From contig NC_133773.1 of the NCBI RefSeq assembly GCF_003597395.2, positions 122,362,913-122,426,912 of the forward strand: a stretch of 64,000 nt of DNA. The letters are read 5' to 3'. Below, piece by piece: positions 24,040-36,044 of the stretch. The notes under the pieces are model-generated. The model saw only the letters and a program-made list of their open reading frames with translations. It searched no databases and was not told the DNA's origin. Position numbers and translations under genes: made by a program. The stretch comes from Chelonoidis abingdonii (taxonomy: Eukaryota > Chordata > Testudines > Testudinidae). How positions within the stretch are numbered: position 1 is the stretch's first letter; each line of letters starts with the position of its first letter.

Positions 24040-25690
24040 ATGTCAATGATAGCAATTATCTTTGAAAAGTCATGGAAGACAGGAGACATTCCAGATGACT
24101 TGAAAGGGGCAAATATAGTGCCCATCTATAAAAAGGGAAATAAGGACAACCTGTGAAATTACAGACCAGTCAGCTTAACGTCTGTACCCGGAAAGATAAT
24201 GGTGCAAATAATTAAGCTATCAATTTACAAATCCCTAGAAGATAATAAGGTGATAAATAACAGTCAGCATGGATTTGTCAAGGACAAATCATGTCAAACC
24301 AACCTGATAGCTTTCTTTTACAGGGTAACAAGCCTTGTAGATGAGGGGAAGCGGTAGATGTGGTATATCTTGACTTTAGTAAGGCTTTTAATACTGTCTC
24401 ACATGAGCTTCTCATAAACAAACTAGGGAAATACAACCTAGATGGCGCTACTATAAGGTGGGTGCATAACTGGTTGGAAAATCATTCCCAGAGAATAGTT
24501 TATCAGTGGTTCACAGTCATGCTGGAAGGGCATTTTTAATATATGGAGCTATATCTATCTCATAGAGCTGGAAGGGATCCTGAAGGGTCATTGAGTGCAG
24601 CCCCCTGCCTTCACTAGTAGGACCAAGTACTGATTTTGCCTCAGATCCCTAAGTGGCCCCCTCAAGGATTGAACTCACAACCCAGGGTTTAGCAAGCCAA
24701 TGCTCAAACCACTGAGCTATCCCTCCCCCATGGGGTCCCAAATGGGGTCCCGCAGGGATCAGTTCTGAGTCTGGTTCTGTTCAATATCTTCATCAGTGAT
24801 TTAGATAATGGCATAGAGAAGATACTTATAAAGTTTGTGGATGATACCAAGCTGGGAGGGATTGCAAATGCTTTGGAGGATAAGATTAAAATTAAAAGTG
24901 ATCTGGAGAAATGGTCTGAAGTAAATAGGATGAAATTCAATAAAGACAAATGCAAAGCACTCCACTTAGGAAGGAACAATAAGTTGCACACATACAAAAT
25001 GGGAAATGACTGCTTAGGAAGAAGTACTGCAGAAAAGGATCTGGGGGTCATAGTGGCTCACAAGCTAAATATGAGTCAACAGTGTAACCCTGTTGCAAAA
25101 AAAGCAAACATCATTCTGGGATGTATTAACAGGAGTGTTGTAAGCAAGACACAAGAAGTAATTCTGCTCTACTCTGCACAGATTAGGCCTCAACTGGAGT
25201 ATTGTGTCTAATTCTGGGCACCATATTTCAGGAAAGATGTGGCCAAATTAGAGGAAGTCCAGAGAAGAGCAACAAAAATGATTTAAGTTCTAGAAAACAT
25301 GACCTCTGAGGGAAGATTGAAAAAATTGGGTTTGTTTAGTTTGGAGAAGAGAAGACTGAGAGGGGACATAACAGTTTTCAAGTACATAAAAGGTTGTTAC
25401 AAGGAGGAGGAAGAAAAATTGTTGTTCTTAACCTCTGAGGATAGGACAAGAAGCAGTGGGCTTAAATTGCAGCAAGGGCGGTTTAAGTTGGACATTAGGA
25501 AAAACTTCCTGTCAGAGTGGTTAGAATTGCCTAGGTTGTGGAATCTCCATCATTGGGGATTTTTAAGAGCAGATTGGACGAACACCTGTTAGGGGTGGTC
25601 TAGATAATATGTAGTCCTGCCTTGAGTGCAGGGGACTGGACTAGATGACCTCTCAAGGTCCCTTCCAGTTCTATGATTCTAATATAAGGA
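24040..25690 (+). mobile_element. CR1 LINE, 5'-truncated, with SINE inside
   Basis: Plus-strand CR1 reverse-transcriptase sequence. At about 24355-24411 it encodes VYLDFSKAFNTVSHELL, the palm motif with the first Asp. At 24832-24861 it reads KFVDDTKLGG, the Y/F-x-D-D catalytic box with Val in the x position. The thumb and 3' UTR follow, ending at 'ttctatgattcta' near 25681. A SINE interrupts it at about 24545-24728. Frameshifts and stops make it inactive. An open stretch of about 124 codons (24837-25211) survives after the catalytic box. The 5' part of the element, with the endonuclease, is absent. Confidence 0.93.
24545..24728 (-). mobile_element. tRNA-derived SINE inside CR1
   Basis: On the minus strand it starts with 'gatagctcagtggtttgagc', the same tRNA-like head as the SINE at 11590-11763, and ends in the CR1-type tail near 24560-24590. 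It breaks the CR1 reading frame shortly before the 'gtcccgcagggatcag' block. The target looks slightly rearranged: 'tggggtccc' occurs twice (24731-24739 and 24743-24751). Confidence 0.85.
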
Positions 25691-27223
25691 TGCTGCAGCT
25701 GGAAGGATAGAAAGAGTATGACCTGGTGGTATTGCATGGGAGGGAGCGCAGTAAGAAGTCTGTTTAACTTGCACTCTAATCTTCCTGAATATAAACTGGT
25801 CCAATTTGTGCATGTTGGAACACATGCTCTCATTTTGTCATGTGATCTGCTCTCTCTAGACTGTAGAAATTCCAGTTGTTGACAGATTCGGATAGAACAT
25901 CCTCATTTTTCCTTGAACCATTTGTGCTGGCAAGTGTGGATGCTGATCAGAGTATAAGGTATGCTGATATTCCTTCTCCCCTCCAGGCAGAGTTCCAAAT
26001 AAATTTTGTGGACACAGCAAGAGCCCTCCACACAACACCTCTGCCAATCTGGATCCTTCTTCTTGGGCACAGTACAGATATTAAGATGAATTTAGATCAT
26101 ACATTCATACATACAGACCATACATACATATGCTTGAAACTCTTCTTTGATTTTCTGCAAAAGTTTTTTCACAACTAGTGTTTTTCTAGCTGGTGTAATT
26201 TCAAGCAGCCCTTAAGCTTTGAGCCACCTTTTGAGGGGGTAAGGAGTAACAATAGAGAGTCTGAGCAGAATGCAGCTATCGGGAATCAAATAACCTTACT
26301 GAATTTTCTCTCAAATTGTTCCATTGGGAGGTAGGATTTGTTTTCCCCCCAAATCAACGGGGCTTGCACATAAACCCAACGGGCTCCTCTACAATTGTCT
26401 GGGGGCGAGAGTTATCCATGTGAGGCAAGTGCCCCCTGTGGCCTGAACTCCTGGGAGCTGCACTGATCGGGCTCCCTCAGAGGGGAAAATCCCACATATG
26501 GAGGATCATGTGGCACAGGAGGATCATGTGGCACCATGAATGAGGCATACAGGATTTGGTCCAGGATGTTTAGGGTTCAGGTTTTTAACTTATAGTTTTT
26601 GCTGAATTGTTTGCTTTTTTCCAGTAACTGCAGTGATAAGTACCATACTTAAAACAGTCACCAAGCTTTGACTAATTGTAGTTCTTCCATGAAAACAAGG
26701 CTGTGCGTGCATGCTACCTTTAGCTGTAGCACACATGCATAGTTTTGTGCTTAAGACCTATTGGAGGTCAAGCATTTGCTTTGCTGTTTAATTACTCAGT
26801 ACTGCACTGATGATCGGAAAAAGAAATAGATGTGTGGATGTCTTCAGTACAGATAGTTTCATAGTAAGTTCACTTTCAATCTTAAACATCTTGTGCTAGA
26901 TCCTTCTCCCACTGAGCACACAGCTCCCTCTGAAATCAGCTTCTCCCAGTAAATTCGTGGTGAGCAGGATTTAGCCTCTTTAAATACATCCTAGGTAAAT
27001 AATCATTAGCACTGCAGTGGAGGCCTCTGGTACTGCCATGATGATAAGCATTTTCACAGGTTTATCTAAAGATATCGGTGCCAGTTTATCTGATTGTGGT
27101 CATGGACGTGTACTGAAGTCATAACAATTCCTGTGGTTTTGTATGTGTTTTACATCTGTGACTGTAAGCATATTGTATAGCATCAGAACAACTCTATCAC
27201 CTTGTAGAACTGGATAATACAGA
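25691..27223. other. Unassigned stretch
   Basis: No recognised exon or repeat. The direct repeat 'ggaggatcatgtggcac' occurs twice near 26501-26534, which suggests a local duplication. Confidence 0.45.
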
Positions 27224-27228
27224 GAGGT

Positions 27229-28236
27229 TGTCATAAACAGATAGTAGGAGTTAATAGAACAGAAGTACTTTATGTCTCTTTTGACTGTAAAGGGTTAACA
27301 AGTTCAGTAAGCCTGGCTGTCACCTGACCGGAGGACCAGTCAGGGGACAGGATACTTTCAAATCTTGAGTGAGGGAAGTTTTTGTGTGTGCTGTTAGTTT
27401 TTGGTTGTTCTCTCTGTGTTCTGAGAGTGACCGGACGTGCAACCAGGGTTCTCTCCAATCTCTCCGATACAGGCTCTTATAAGTTCAAAATAGTGAGTAC
27501 TAGGTAGATAAGGCGAGTTAGGCTTATATTTGTTTTCTTTATTTGAAAATGTGCATTTGGCTAGAAGGAGTTCAATTGTGTGTTTGGCTGGAAGGAGTTC
27601 AAATTTGTATTTTGCTGAAAGGATTTTAATTTGTACTTGTATACTTAGGCTGGGAAGGTTTCCCAGTGTCTATAGCTGAAAAACCCTGTACCTAACCATC
27701 TTAAATTTAACAAAGATAATTTTTTACTGTTTTCTCTCGTTAATGAAAGCTTTTCTTGTTAAGAACCTGATTGTTTTTTTATTCTGGTGTGAGACCCCGG
27801 GGACTGGGTCTGGATCCACCAGGAATTGGTGGGGAGAAAGGAGGGAAGGGAGAGAGAGGTTAATTTTCTCTCTGGTTAGGATTACTTTCTCTCTCAGGGT
27901 ACAAGTCTGGTATCGGGAGACGGAGGGGGGAAGGTGAATTTTCCTCTCTGTTTTGTGATTCAGAAGTTTGAATCACAGTAATCTTCCAGGGTAACCCAGG
28001 GAGGAAAGCCTGGGAGACGCACAGGGGGGAAAGGTTTACTTCCCTTGTGTAAGATCCAGAGATCTGGGTCTTGGGGTCCCCGGCAAAGTTTTGGGGGGAC
28101 CAGAGTTGTACCAGGCACTGGAATCCTGGTGTGCAGCGCCTACAAGTACTAAGCTGGTAATTAAGCTTAGAGGAATTCATGCTGGTACCCCATCTTTTGG
28201 ACGCTAAGATTCAGAGTGGGGAATTATACCATCACA
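27229..28236 (+). mobile_element. Solo LTR, family A, copy 2 (1008 bp)
   Basis: It begins TGTCATAAACAGATAG and ends ATCACA. Perfect 5-bp target duplications gaggt flank it at 27224-27228 and 28237-28241. It shares the 'ctgtaaagggttaacaa', 'cctgac..gaggacc' and 'ttttggacgctaag' blocks with the copies at 13350-14171 and 42156-43060. It is the longest of the three. It lies in the same orientation as the coding exon and ends 206 bp before that exon, so it is an intronic LTR close to a splice acceptor. No viral genes are present. Confidence 0.92.
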
Positions 28237-28432
28237 GAGGTCAACAATTTTTCTCAAGCCTTGAGCACTGCTCAGTAGTTGCAAGTCCATTCTACTACCT
28301 AGTGACGTAACAACATAAAAAACTGAATTGCTGGAACAGAAGCATTGGAGGTAGACACTTGGTGTTACAAAGTACGTTTCAGGGACGGTTGAAATACTGG
28401 GGCCTTTGGGAAGCACTCATAGCTGTTCAATG

Positions 28433-28442
28433 TTTCTTTCAG
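28433..28442 (+). promoter_or_regulatory. 3' splice site of the SORCS2 exon
   Basis: The sequence tttctttcag is a compact polypyrimidine tract with the AG dinucleotide. Placing the boundary here lets the preceding codon be completed by one base. That matches the Arg expected before S-S-D-F-G in this receptor family. Confidence 0.8.
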
Positions 28443-28542
28443 GTCATCAGATTTTGGAACATTATATACAAAGCTGAATCTGCAGCCCGGGATTACTACA
28501 GTCATTGACAATTTCTACATTTGTCCCACCAACAAAAAAAAG
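28443..28542 (+). CDS. SORCS2: SORCS2 exon, VPS10 domain segment
   Basis: A 100-bp internal exon. The acceptor is a short pyrimidine tract ending 'tttctttcag' and the donor is AAG|gtatgtgg. The first base completes a codon from the previous exon (intron phase 2). The next 33 codons are open and end in phase 0. They encode SSDFG-T-L-Y-T-K-L, then N-L-Q-P-G-I-T-T-V-I-D-N-F-Y-I-C-P-T-N, then K-K-K. The S-S/T-D-F-G start and the Y-x-x-P-T-N-K end are typical of the early beta-propeller of SorCS receptors. The T-T-V-I-D-N-F-Y-I-C-P wording fits SORCS2 as I recall it; SORCS1 and SORCS3 have a different loop. SORCS2 is a type I membrane sorting receptor for neurotrophin precursors and their receptors in neurons. 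I did not find the flanking exons, as expected for its long introns. Only Leu in 'G-T-L-Y' looks unusual for the family. Confidence 0.85.
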
Positions 28543-28550
28543 GTATGTGG
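28543..28550 (+). promoter_or_regulatory. 5' splice site of the SORCS2 exon
   Basis: AAG|gtatgtgg is a good vertebrate donor. The adenine run just before it encodes the Lys residues that close the exon. Confidence 0.8.
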
Positions 28551-31500
28551 CAAAAAAGTATACCTCTTTCCTAGAGATCCAGTAGCTCAGGCTAGAAAAC
28601 TCTCACAGAGGAGTTAAGACTCGAGTAGTTAGTTCAGTGAAGCACATTCTCCAGAGTTAAAATATAAAGGAGTAATTTTCACAAACATGTTGATGACCTT
28701 CAGTAGAACTGTGACCTCTGGGAACAGGATATACATTTTAGATGGACTCTGCCAAGCAATGATGATCTTATGATCTTTCAATTTTTAGAGTATCAGTGTG
28801 GACAAAAACTGGGGGAAGGCCTAGGAGTGAGTGTAGTCTGTGAGGCCATTGATTAAGGAGCCCCCAGAAACTAGCTCCTCTGAGAGCCATGCAAATCCTG
28901 TTATCCACCAGAGACAAATGACCATCTGTACATAGGGTCTGTCCCACTATATCAGCTTCAGGGCCTCCGTAGTAGGGCTGCTGCATTGGAGCTGTACTGC
29001 CCGCTCCTCCCCTCCCTGCAGCTTCCTCTGGAGCTCATATTGAGAGGGTTCTGCTACACTAGGGTTGGTGTAGCTGAGCTGGCTACAGGCCTTCATCCCC
29101 CTGCCTCGTTCTATGCACAGATTTCCAGCTTTTCGCATGTTCTTTATTGAGATCTAAGGCTGGGCTGAGCTGGTGCTTTAGAAATGGTTGACAATCTCGC
29201 CATTTGGGAAGCAGATGGAAATTCTCATGCTGAGCTTCAGGGAATGATCTTAGGTCACTGAAAAGATTTTTTTTTTTTAACTTTTATTTAAAATTCCCCT
29301 GTGCTGTTGGTGACCCAACAGCATTTAGGTTAGTGCATGAGGAACTGAAAGTGAAATGGACTATAAACAAAGGTGAATTTGACCAGTGAAATGTGGCTGC
29401 CTGTGATGAATGGAAAGTAGAATGCAAAGAAACACAGTGATTATTAAAAAAAAATATATTATTTTACAATCTTGCTGTTTTAATTATGTAAAGTATTGTA
29501 AATAATAAGTGTAGTAAGACATATATATGAATAAAAAATGTTATCTTGAAAAGTTCCTTTCAACCACAGTATAAAATAGAAGAATTGATTTCATCCGGGG
29601 TCCATTGATTAGAAAGACAATTTTAGTTGTACTTATCTATTTGTTCTGCCTAATCAAAAATCAGTGATAAACTCAAAGAACCTGCCTGGGTGATTAAGTG
29701 CTGTTTTTATTTCTCCTGGTATTGTGGCTGGAGTCTTTGCAACCAACTGAAACAGTAGACGAGTTAGATAATTTGTATTTAATCTGCTGCAAAGCTGGTA
29801 ACAATTTTCTTATTCATCAAAGTGGATCTACCACCAGGCACAAAATTGTTTCTGAGCAGCATGCATCTCAGAGCTGGGCTCTGCCGATTATTACAGGGCC
29901 AAAAAGAAATAAATAATAGTAATAAAAACAAATATTAATATAATTTTCTGGAATGAAGACACAAGGATGAGGCAGGATGGGAAACCTATGGAAATTTCTG
30001 CACAGCTCAGTCAGCTACTGTGTTCTATGTGAAATTAAGACCTGCACAGGCTTGAGGAGATCGAGGATAATGTAAATTTACCGATCTGGGAAAAAAAGAA
30101 AATGAACAGTGGTTGCAGGATTGCTGCTGAATTTCAAGAACAAAGGACATTCTGATACATAGAAAAATGGCACATTAACCCAAACTCAGAAAAATCTGAT
30201 TTATGTTCAAGGTAACTCAAAGTACTTAACGCTTAGTGTAAAAACCCTCTTTAGCAGTTTAATGCTATATTAGAATTCAGTTCTTAAATTCATTTCATTT
30301 TGGTCCTCTATGAATGTGCTATTTGATGTTCTGTACTTTGCTCTTAAGATGTCAACCTACTTTAAACATAAAAAATTCCTTACATTTTAGTGCCTGTTAA
30401 CGGTGCCAGAGTGAACATTTCTAGAAATAAGTCCTTCGTGATGCAGGCATAATACATACTGCGGAATAAAGGTACTTTGCCAATATACTTCAGAACTGGC
30501 TTGGAGGAACCACACTGATAAGAAATTCAGTCTCTATGCCAAAAAAAAACAGAGGCAGCCATGCCAGCCATCATGATGGTAGCTTTTGTGATCAATGGCA
30601 CTTGACTAAGACCACCAATTTGTTTCACAAAGGCCATTTGGAAAAGCTGGTACATTCATCCCAGAGTGGTTGGTCCTGCATCCCACTGCCAAAATCCTGA
30701 GCCACTGAACTGATCAGGAGGCAGCCATCGCTCAGCTGCAAAGTGTTGAAGAACACACGAGCTAGAGGCTAGCCCTTGTTGTCTGCAGTACTCCAGGCTC
30801 AAGAGGGAGCATATGTGGATGGGGCAGGCCACTGGCCTCACCCCTATGCAAAGATTGGCACCTGCTAAGGGACTTGTTATGGTTGTTCTAGAGGCATAAC
30901 ATTAAATTGCTACAGTTTTCTCCTCTATTCCTGGAGTCATCCACAGACACGATATGCCTGATTTTCCTCTCACACTGATTTAGTTCCATGGATTTAAATT
31001 TAAAAATGTCTATTTTTTGCTTCTCTATAAGATTTCAGTCTTCTACTCTGGCCGCAGTGCAGCAAAGGACTTGCATATATGCTTAAATTTAAGCACAAAC
31101 AGTCCCATACTCCCGTTCAGCGTTTGGAGGATGAAAATGTAGCCAAAGAAGCAGAGACAAAAATTGTGTGTAGGGATTGTTGCATAATAATTATCACAAT
31201 TTTAATTTTATTCCACATCATCCTTAGAGAGTCATGAATGATATTTCTTGTATAATTCTCATCATGGATATCAATTTTCTGGTGCAACTGAGTGATTTTA
31301 TGTGGTAAGGAATGTGGAAGGTAACTCTTTTACAGCTGGCTGGAGAGGCATGCAAAAGCTGGAGAAGCTTTTAAAATAAAATCTAACCAGATCAATGTGA
31401 AAATTGACAAAAGGCTGTGGTTTAGTTCAGGGTTTGGGCTGAGATTATCTATTCACACTAATATGCAAACTCCTAACTTGAATTAAGAGTTTCATTGAAT

Positions 31501-31677
31501 GTGCTTGGCACATTCATTAGCTATTATTTGTACAATTCACTAGACTGAAAAGTGCATTTTACAGAACGAATCTGAAACTCTACTGAGAATGTTCAATCCC
31601 TGCAGGCTGCACGGGTTTGCATTTTTCTAAGACGACCAGTTGTAGGAAGGTGACAGTTCTTATCTCTCTAATACAGT
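28551..31677. other. Presumed SORCS2 intron, unassigned
   Basis: No further exon or named repeat was recognised. An AT-rich run lies at about 29440-29530 and a poly-T run near 29269. The next SORCS2 exon, which should encode a stretch containing the D-E-G-A-T propeller motif, was not found here or later. Confidence 0.5.
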
Positions 31678-31685
31678 GTTTACAG

Positions 31686-32477
31686 CAGGGGTTCTCACAA
31701 CAAATGTTTTGGTGGCCACCAACTCTTGCTAGAGGCCGTTCTGACAATTTTTCCTAAAATATTTAATTAACTTTAGGAAAAATAAATAAATATGCACATA
31801 TACATGTCCAAATCACTGTAATTTATTTATGTCGGGTTTTTTTCAGACTCAATAATAAAAATAATGTACAGTTGTCTCTCTTCTTTACTGGACCTAAACA
31901 AAATAGAAACAAAAATAAGGTGCTTTGCATGTTTTGATTTTTTTTTAGATTGCTAGTTAGTAAGTCTGCTACTGTGAAAAGTGATATTTGTATATTTGTT
32001 AATATCACTTTTCACAGCAGAGTTACTCAGTGCCAGCATGCTGGGAGACAAATTAAGCCCTGGATGATCAGGTGGGTAAGGAGGCAGGGGGTTCAGGAGT
32101 GACTGGGAGGCTGGAGGAGGCATCGGGGCTTGAGGTGATGACAGAGGATGAGTCCAGGAATGGAGCCCAAAACCCTGCGGCTGGGGGACAGAGCCTGCTG
32201 CCGCATGGCCAGAGCCTGCTGTGCATCACCCCAGGCTGGAAACCTGAAGCCCAAGGCCCACCGCCCCTGGGAAGTTGGAGAACTCACACTGTTTGCCTGC
32301 TCCTACAGCATTTCTGGCTCCAGAAGGGGCTAGGGACCAACCCCTGCAGGCAGTTCTGGGGGAGGAGCCACTGCTCCCCCCGCTGCTCTCACTGCTTCCC
32401 CCACTCTCCCCCCCTGCACTACCCCGGAGTTTGTGGCTGCAAGAAAAGCTCCTGGTGGCCACATTTGAGAAACACTG
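31686..32477. mobile_element. hAT-type element (792 bp) with internal hairpin
   Basis: The left end is CAGGGGTTCTCACAACAAAT and the right end is the complement of CAGTGTTTCTCAAATGTGGC, both hAT (Charlie-like). The subterminal 'tggtggccacc' block is shared by both ends. Flanks are gtttacag (31678-31685) and gttttcag (32478-32485), 7 of 8 matching. The left half is AT-rich and includes a perfect 17-bp hairpin. The right half is GC-rich. No transposase is present. Confidence 0.9.
31972..32017. repeat. Perfect 17-bp hairpin with 12-nt loop
   Basis: CTGTGAAAAGTGATATT at 31972-31988 pairs without mismatch with 32001-32017. The loop is 12 nt. It lies within the hAT element, near the change from AT-rich to GC-rich sequence. 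Confidence 0.92.
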
Positions 32478-32485
32478 GTTTTCAG

Positions 32486-35114
32486 TGTTAAAAGTTCACA
32501 TAATTATATTTCCTGTTATTAAGAAGCATATTTGTACATGCAAAGGTTAAATTGTTAGAATCATGTTATTTTCACCAGCTGCATGGAAAAGGGATTATGT
32601 AACAGAATCAATTACAGTATAAACTGATGGGTTGACTGGGGACTTCAGACCACACAGTGTAGGAGAACAAATCCCTTTAGAAAGCCATGGTGAGTCCATG
32701 CTTGGGATGAAGAGGGCTAAGTAGGATGTTGCTGCTTTTCTGTGTAGCCATCTTATGCATATGCGAATTATTTATGCTGCCCACAGTAGGTGGGACCAAA
32801 GGAGGGGCTGGGAAGGACCCACATTAAGTGACAGATCTCACCCTCTCAAACCTCCTCCCAAACAAAAAACTTGTGCACTAGCCACCAGAAAACTTAGTTT
32901 GTGCTGCCTGAGGAAGCATTAATGCCTGCTCCACAGTCTGTGACACCCCCTTCAACTCAGGAGGAACCTTTAGCAAATGACAGCAAAGCTATTGGTCCTA
33001 CCATGCTGACATGGTTGAGGAGAGGCTGCAGATGAATGAGGAGGGAGAGTGCACCAGTGCAACTAGCCTGGCATTAATTTGTTCATTTTGATGCACTTAT
33101 GCACAGGACAGCCTTTGAACTGATCTGTGATGTCAGATTGTCTTATGAGTTCACCGCATCAGGGCTTATCCTTATCCATGATGGGCTGCACGTATGTCCA
33201 CTGACCTTGAATTTTCTTACATTTTAAATAATAGAACTGATTTAATTGTCTGCCTCTCTTCTGCTGCTATTGCCCTAGTAGAAAACTGGTGCAGGCATCC
33301 TTGAGTTATACATGCACTACAGGAAAATGGAGTCTGATCTGTGGTATTCTGTTCCTTGTGATAACAGGGTATGACTGTGGTTTGGAAGTGATGTGCTTGA
33401 GCCACCCAGTGCCTGTATTATATAGAATCAATCTTTCAGTCAACTAAAAAGGAAACCTTTCATGTGGAAGGGGATTAGTTATAGAGTAATAGGGATGATA
33501 ATTACATACCAGTTTCACTGAGATAAATTACAAGTGATAATGCATAGTATGAAATTGTGATTGGGATGTGTGCTAGGTTTTTTAAAGACAAATTTAGTTC
33601 GCCTCTGAAAAGTGTTTGAAGTTTCTAGCTTTAATGTCCTTGGGATTTTGCTCCAAACATACTTTAAATGTACATTTGACAAATATTTTTGACTCCCAGT
33701 GCCCCAGATGTTATGGCTGTGCTAAAGGAGCATGTGTGCAACATAAGGAATGTAAGTCTTGTTCATATTAGAGAAAAATAAACATTCTCTGTGGCTATGT
33801 CGATTTATTAGTAAAATGGCCATAACAGCAAAGCTTCCTATCTGCTATGCTAATCAATAACTGCACATTTTTCCAATCTAAACAGTACGTTAACAGGCAA
33901 AACCTACACGCCTGATGAACCACACAGAACCTTGATATAATGAGTACATGGGCTATATGTATATTAGTTAGATTGATGGTACTTTAAAATTTAGCTGAAA
34001 TATAAAATATAGAGAAGGGAAATCTCCCATGGAGATAACACTTCCCTAGTCAGAAGAATGGTTTGAGAAATGTTTGCAACCATTTGAAGATAAATGTAGG
34101 GCTGCCACATTTTTCCATTTGTCTTGCAGGGCAAAATAATTGACAATGAAACTTCCATGAGGCCACCTTTAGAAGTATCTTTTTGTCTTAAAGAGACCAC
34201 TCCAGAGTATGTCCAAACATGTCAAGTAGAATTCAGCTCCCCCTTTGTTAGAAGACGATTTCCATTAAGCAGCCTCTTTTTGTCTGTTCTCTAAGTGGTT
34301 GCTTAAGAGAGGTTTCGCTGTACTTTGCCGTGAGGCTAAGTTGTGATGTTCTAATATTTAAATTTACATGTTCTGATGCTACATCAGTGCATAATAATGT
34401 TGCACCCACTAGTGGTGACACAGTGTCAGTATGTGATAATGTTCTACTGACATCATTGTGTCATGTTGCTGTGAAATTTGAACTTAATCCAAGACACTCT
34501 AATTGGTCTATACTTCCAGGACAGTGTATTCTCCATTGTGAAAAAACTGAATTGCCTGTAAACTTGGAATTAATTCAGCTGGTACAGATAAATACTACTA
34601 ATTGGCTTACTGTCGGAGACCACTCCCATTGAGTAGATAGAATTAAGAATAAGTAAGGGGACTGAGAGTCAGAAGTCCTCACAACAGCCCCTGTCATATG
34701 GTTAGGACAGATTAAATTTTTGTTGGTAAATGTCAATAAATGCTGATTTCACCATAGACACAAAATGATAAATATTTCCATTGAATATAATAGAAATGTA
34801 CAGATAGGAAAAATGAGAAAAATGCTGCTTGAAAAGGTTAGAGTCAAACTCCAGTTTGAATTAGGCTTGTTACAAATGGACTAGCAAATGAATAATAAAA
34901 ATAGGGATGATTTGTTGATTTAAGAATATTAACGTATTTTGACATGTGATGTTGACAATTTCTTTTAATGGTTTACAAAGCTTTAACTTTTCGAATCTCA
35001 ACATTTGCCATCATTAAATAATTATTGTCTGATTCCTCCATGATTTTCCAGAACTGTGAACATTTAAAATAGATAAAAATAAAAAAACTTAAAAGTAAAC
35101 TATGTATGCAGCAT
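32486..35114. other. Unassigned stretch
   Basis: Nothing that I can assign. A piece around 34250-34630 contains 'aagtggttgcttaagagagg' and a partly complementary block near 34600. It may be a decayed DNA transposon, but no end or duplication could be fixed. Confidence 0.4.
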
Positions 35115-35335
35115 AGATGTAGTTGTGTCGGTCCCAGGATATTAGAGGACAAGGTGGATGACGAAGGAGAAGGTGGATGGGGTAATATCTTTTACTGGAC
35201 CCCCTGATGTTGGTGAGAGAGACAAGCTACACAGAGCAATTCTTCTTCTGAAGAGCTCTATGTGGCTCCAAAGCTTGTCTGTCTCTCCAACAGAGCTTGA
35301 TCCAATAAAAGATATTACCTCTCACTAACTCTCTC
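35115..35335. mobile_element. Penelope-like inverted repeat
   Basis: The head 'gtagttgtgtcggtcccagg' resembles the 'gtagccgtgttagtctgta' head at 41396. Two arms, 35182-35228 and 35271-35319, are inverted complements ('gtaatatcttttactgga' against 'tccaataaaagatattac'). Between them lies 'ctgaagagctctatgtggct' followed by CCAAAGC, a degenerate hammerhead-like layout. The assignment to Penelope-like elements is inferred. Confidence 0.55.
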
Positions 35336-36044
35336 TCCCTTCCGATTTCTCCTTCAGACCCATTTTCCTTACTACGTTAATCTCCTCAGCAAGGATCTTT
35401 CACCTGCTCCTTAAACTGAACAGGTGTCCTGTGCTTTTAGCACGTCTCTAGGAGACTGTAAATTCATTGGACTTGGAGATGTGCTGTGTATACCCCATGC
35501 TGGAGCAAAGAGACAAGGTGAAACTAAATGTCCTATGGGGAGACCAGTCAGATGGTCTGCTCCACCTCACAGAACTTTTGTTACCTTTCAGTTAACTTTC
35601 TGGCCTGAAAAGGTCTGGCGATAAGACTGCTTCATTCCTTGTTTCATTTGTTGGTGATAAAGATTGACAGGATCATGCCAGGGGACTCACTGCAAGGACC
35701 TCGAGCTCAGGGAAATCTGAGTCTTTCCTGAGATACCGGGCTAAGCTTTACAGGGACAGACCTACCATTTCCCTTTGTTCCCCCTTTATTTCACAGCCTG
35801 ATGGTGCTACAGCTCTAGGCTAGCCTTGCAAAAACATATAATTTACACCAGTTCAGGATCTGGCCTAAATCTTTCATAAGGTTTGGAGTACATCCCTGCT
35901 ACAGCTGTGTAAACCCTGTAATTGTGGTAGCTAGAGATATGGGAATAATAGTTTGCAGGCAATTCTGAAAAACAAATTAAAATAAACGTGTTTTGACCCA
36001 AACCAATACCCCCCCCCTCGAATTTTTGGCAAATCAAAAAGTCA
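35336..36044. other. Unassigned stretch
   Basis: No recognised gene. A poly-C run lies at 36009-36017. The open frame at about 35424-35624 has no identifiable domain. Confidence 0.4.

Noticed and set aside
24837..25592. Two adjacent plus-strand frames as a gene
   Set aside because: The protein sequence is the CR1 reverse transcriptase after its catalytic box.
26501..26534. Start of a CRISPR or tandem array
   Set aside because: Only two copies of a short word in a eukaryotic context. It is a simple local duplication.
32072..32550. Overlapping frames suggesting a GC-rich gene
   Set aside because: They lie in the GC-rich half of the hAT element at 31686-32477 and occur on both strands, as expected from composition.
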